DNA from: Anaerolineales bacterium
Lineage (GTDB): Bacteria > Chloroflexota > Anaerolineae > 4572-78 > NAK82
DNA: 6,309 nucleotides
Assembly (NCBI GenBank): GCA_024643945.1
Contig: JAHELX010000368.1
Coordinates: 1 to 6,309 of the forward strand
Direction of reading: 5' to 3'
The notes below the pieces were generated by a model. It was not told where the DNA came from and searched no databases. It saw only the letters and a list, made by a program, of their open reading frames with translations. Shown here piece after piece: positions 5,747 to 6,309 of this stretch; positions within the stretch are counted from its first letter, which is position 1, and the number at the start of each line of letters is the position of its first letter. The position numbers and the translations under genes were made by a program.

Positions 5747-6309
5747 ATGCAAACCAAATTAAGCCTCTTGTGTGAGAAGGTCATCGAAGCTGGCTGGTTG
5801 GCAGTACTTATCCTGGTGCCGGTCTTCTTCAACATCTACTCAGCCCGGACCTTTGAACCGGACAAACTCACCTTGATGCGCTCAATTGCACTGGTGATGG
5901 CCCTGGCGTGGCTGATCAAGGTGGCTGAGGTCGGATTCGGACGAGTTGGGTCGGGTGGCAGCGGCGAAACAACGGATGGGGCGTCTATTATTGACATGCG
6001 GCGCGGTGCCCGCAAATTGTTGGACGCCCCCCTGTTTCTGCCGACGTTGCTGTTGGTATTTGCTTACATCGTGAGCACAATCTTCTCGATCAGCCCCAAA
6101 GTTTCCTTGTGGGGATCGTATCAGCGCTTACAGGGAACGTACACAGCTCTTTCTTACATCGTCATCTTTGCCCTAATGGCGACTCACCTGCGTACCCGGG
6201 CGCAGGTTGACCGGTTGGTGACCACGGTGATTCTCGCCAGCCTGCCGGTGGGACTGTACGGCATCATCCAACATTATGGGCTGGACCCACTGCCCTGGGC
6301 CGGGGATGT
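5747..6309 (+). CDS. O-antigen ligase/polymerase family membrane protein, N-terminal part, 3' truncated
   Basis: An ATG at 5747 opens a frame that runs without stop to the right edge, giving 187 complete codons. The visible protein is strongly hydrophobic. Likely membrane spans are at about residues 14-31, 42-60, 95-114, 131-147 and 157-174. Between spans 2 and 3 lies a polar Gly/Ser-rich loop (about 61-92). Between spans 3 and 4 is FSISPKVSLWGSYQRLQGTY (113-132), and near the cut end GIIQHYGLDPLPW (172-184). This pattern is what I recall for O-antigen ligase (WaaL/Wzy-type) family proteins of Chloroflexota, which often continue with more spans, a large periplasmic loop and sometimes a TPR domain; none of that is in view. 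Role by family and context: joining or polymerising lipid-linked glycan on the outer face of the cytoplasmic membrane. A GAGGA site precedes it. Ligase and polymerase cannot be told apart from this part. Confidence 0.85.
   Translation, partial: MQTKLSLLCEKVIEAGWLAVLILVPVFFNIYSARTFEPDKLTLMRSIALVMALAWLIKVAEVGFGRVGSGGSGETTDGASIIDMRRGARKLLDAPLFLPTLLLVFAYIVSTIFSISPKVSLWGSYQRLQGTYTALSYIVIFALMATHLRTRAQVDRLVTTVILASLPVGLYGIIQHYGLDPLPWAGD

Noticed and set aside
5470..5835. Antisense open frame of 121 codons across the SDR and ligase-like gene junction
   Set aside because: It is low-complexity, Pro/Arg/Gly-rich, unlike any known family, and opposes two convincing coding regions.

Overview
The window is one stretch of a surface-polysaccharide (O-antigen, exopolysaccharide or capsule) biosynthesis locus. 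It holds six genes, all on the + strand and tightly packed: every gap between genes is under 30 bases, with one possible overlap, so a single transcription unit is likely. The first gene is cut by the left edge and the last by the right edge. I saw no RNA gene, CRISPR array, insertion sequence, tRNA, clear promoter or rho-independent terminator, and no gene-free stretch longer than 30 bases.

Organism: the host is a bacterium of moderate GC content. The last gene looks like the O-antigen ligase/polymerase family proteins I associate with Chloroflexota (Anaerolineae/Chloroflexia type), and the first gene belongs to a glycosyltransferase-like family I also recall from that group. This is an inference from remembered protein style, not a search. 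The cluster could equally be described as from an uncultivated environmental bacterium.

Layout: (1) 2-1183, a 5'-truncated GT-B glycosyltransferase-like protein with a basic C-terminal tail. (2) about 1207-2340, a GT4 glycosyltransferase with an intact EX7E motif, noticeably more AT-rich than the genes after it. (3) 2358-3452, wecB, a non-hydrolysing UDP-GlcNAc 2-epimerase with all family motifs. (4) 3457-4719, a WbuB-like GT4 glycosyltransferase. (5) 4749-5723, an extended-SDR NAD-dependent nucleotide-sugar epimerase/dehydratase/decarboxylase. (6) 5747 to the right edge, the N-terminal part of a multi-spanning O-antigen ligase/polymerase-like membrane protein.

How they fit: WecB and the SDR enzyme make or remodel nucleotide sugars (UDP-ManNAc from UDP-GlcNAc, plus a second sugar whose identity cannot be fixed here). 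The three glycosyltransferases would use such donors to build a lipid-linked repeat unit on the cytoplasmic face of the membrane. The final membrane protein would polymerise the glycan or transfer it to its acceptor. Flippase, initiating transferase and chain-length genes are not in view and would be expected outside the window. The window looks like a conventional glycan locus with a few points worth a second look, and I do not see strong evidence of a wholly new system.
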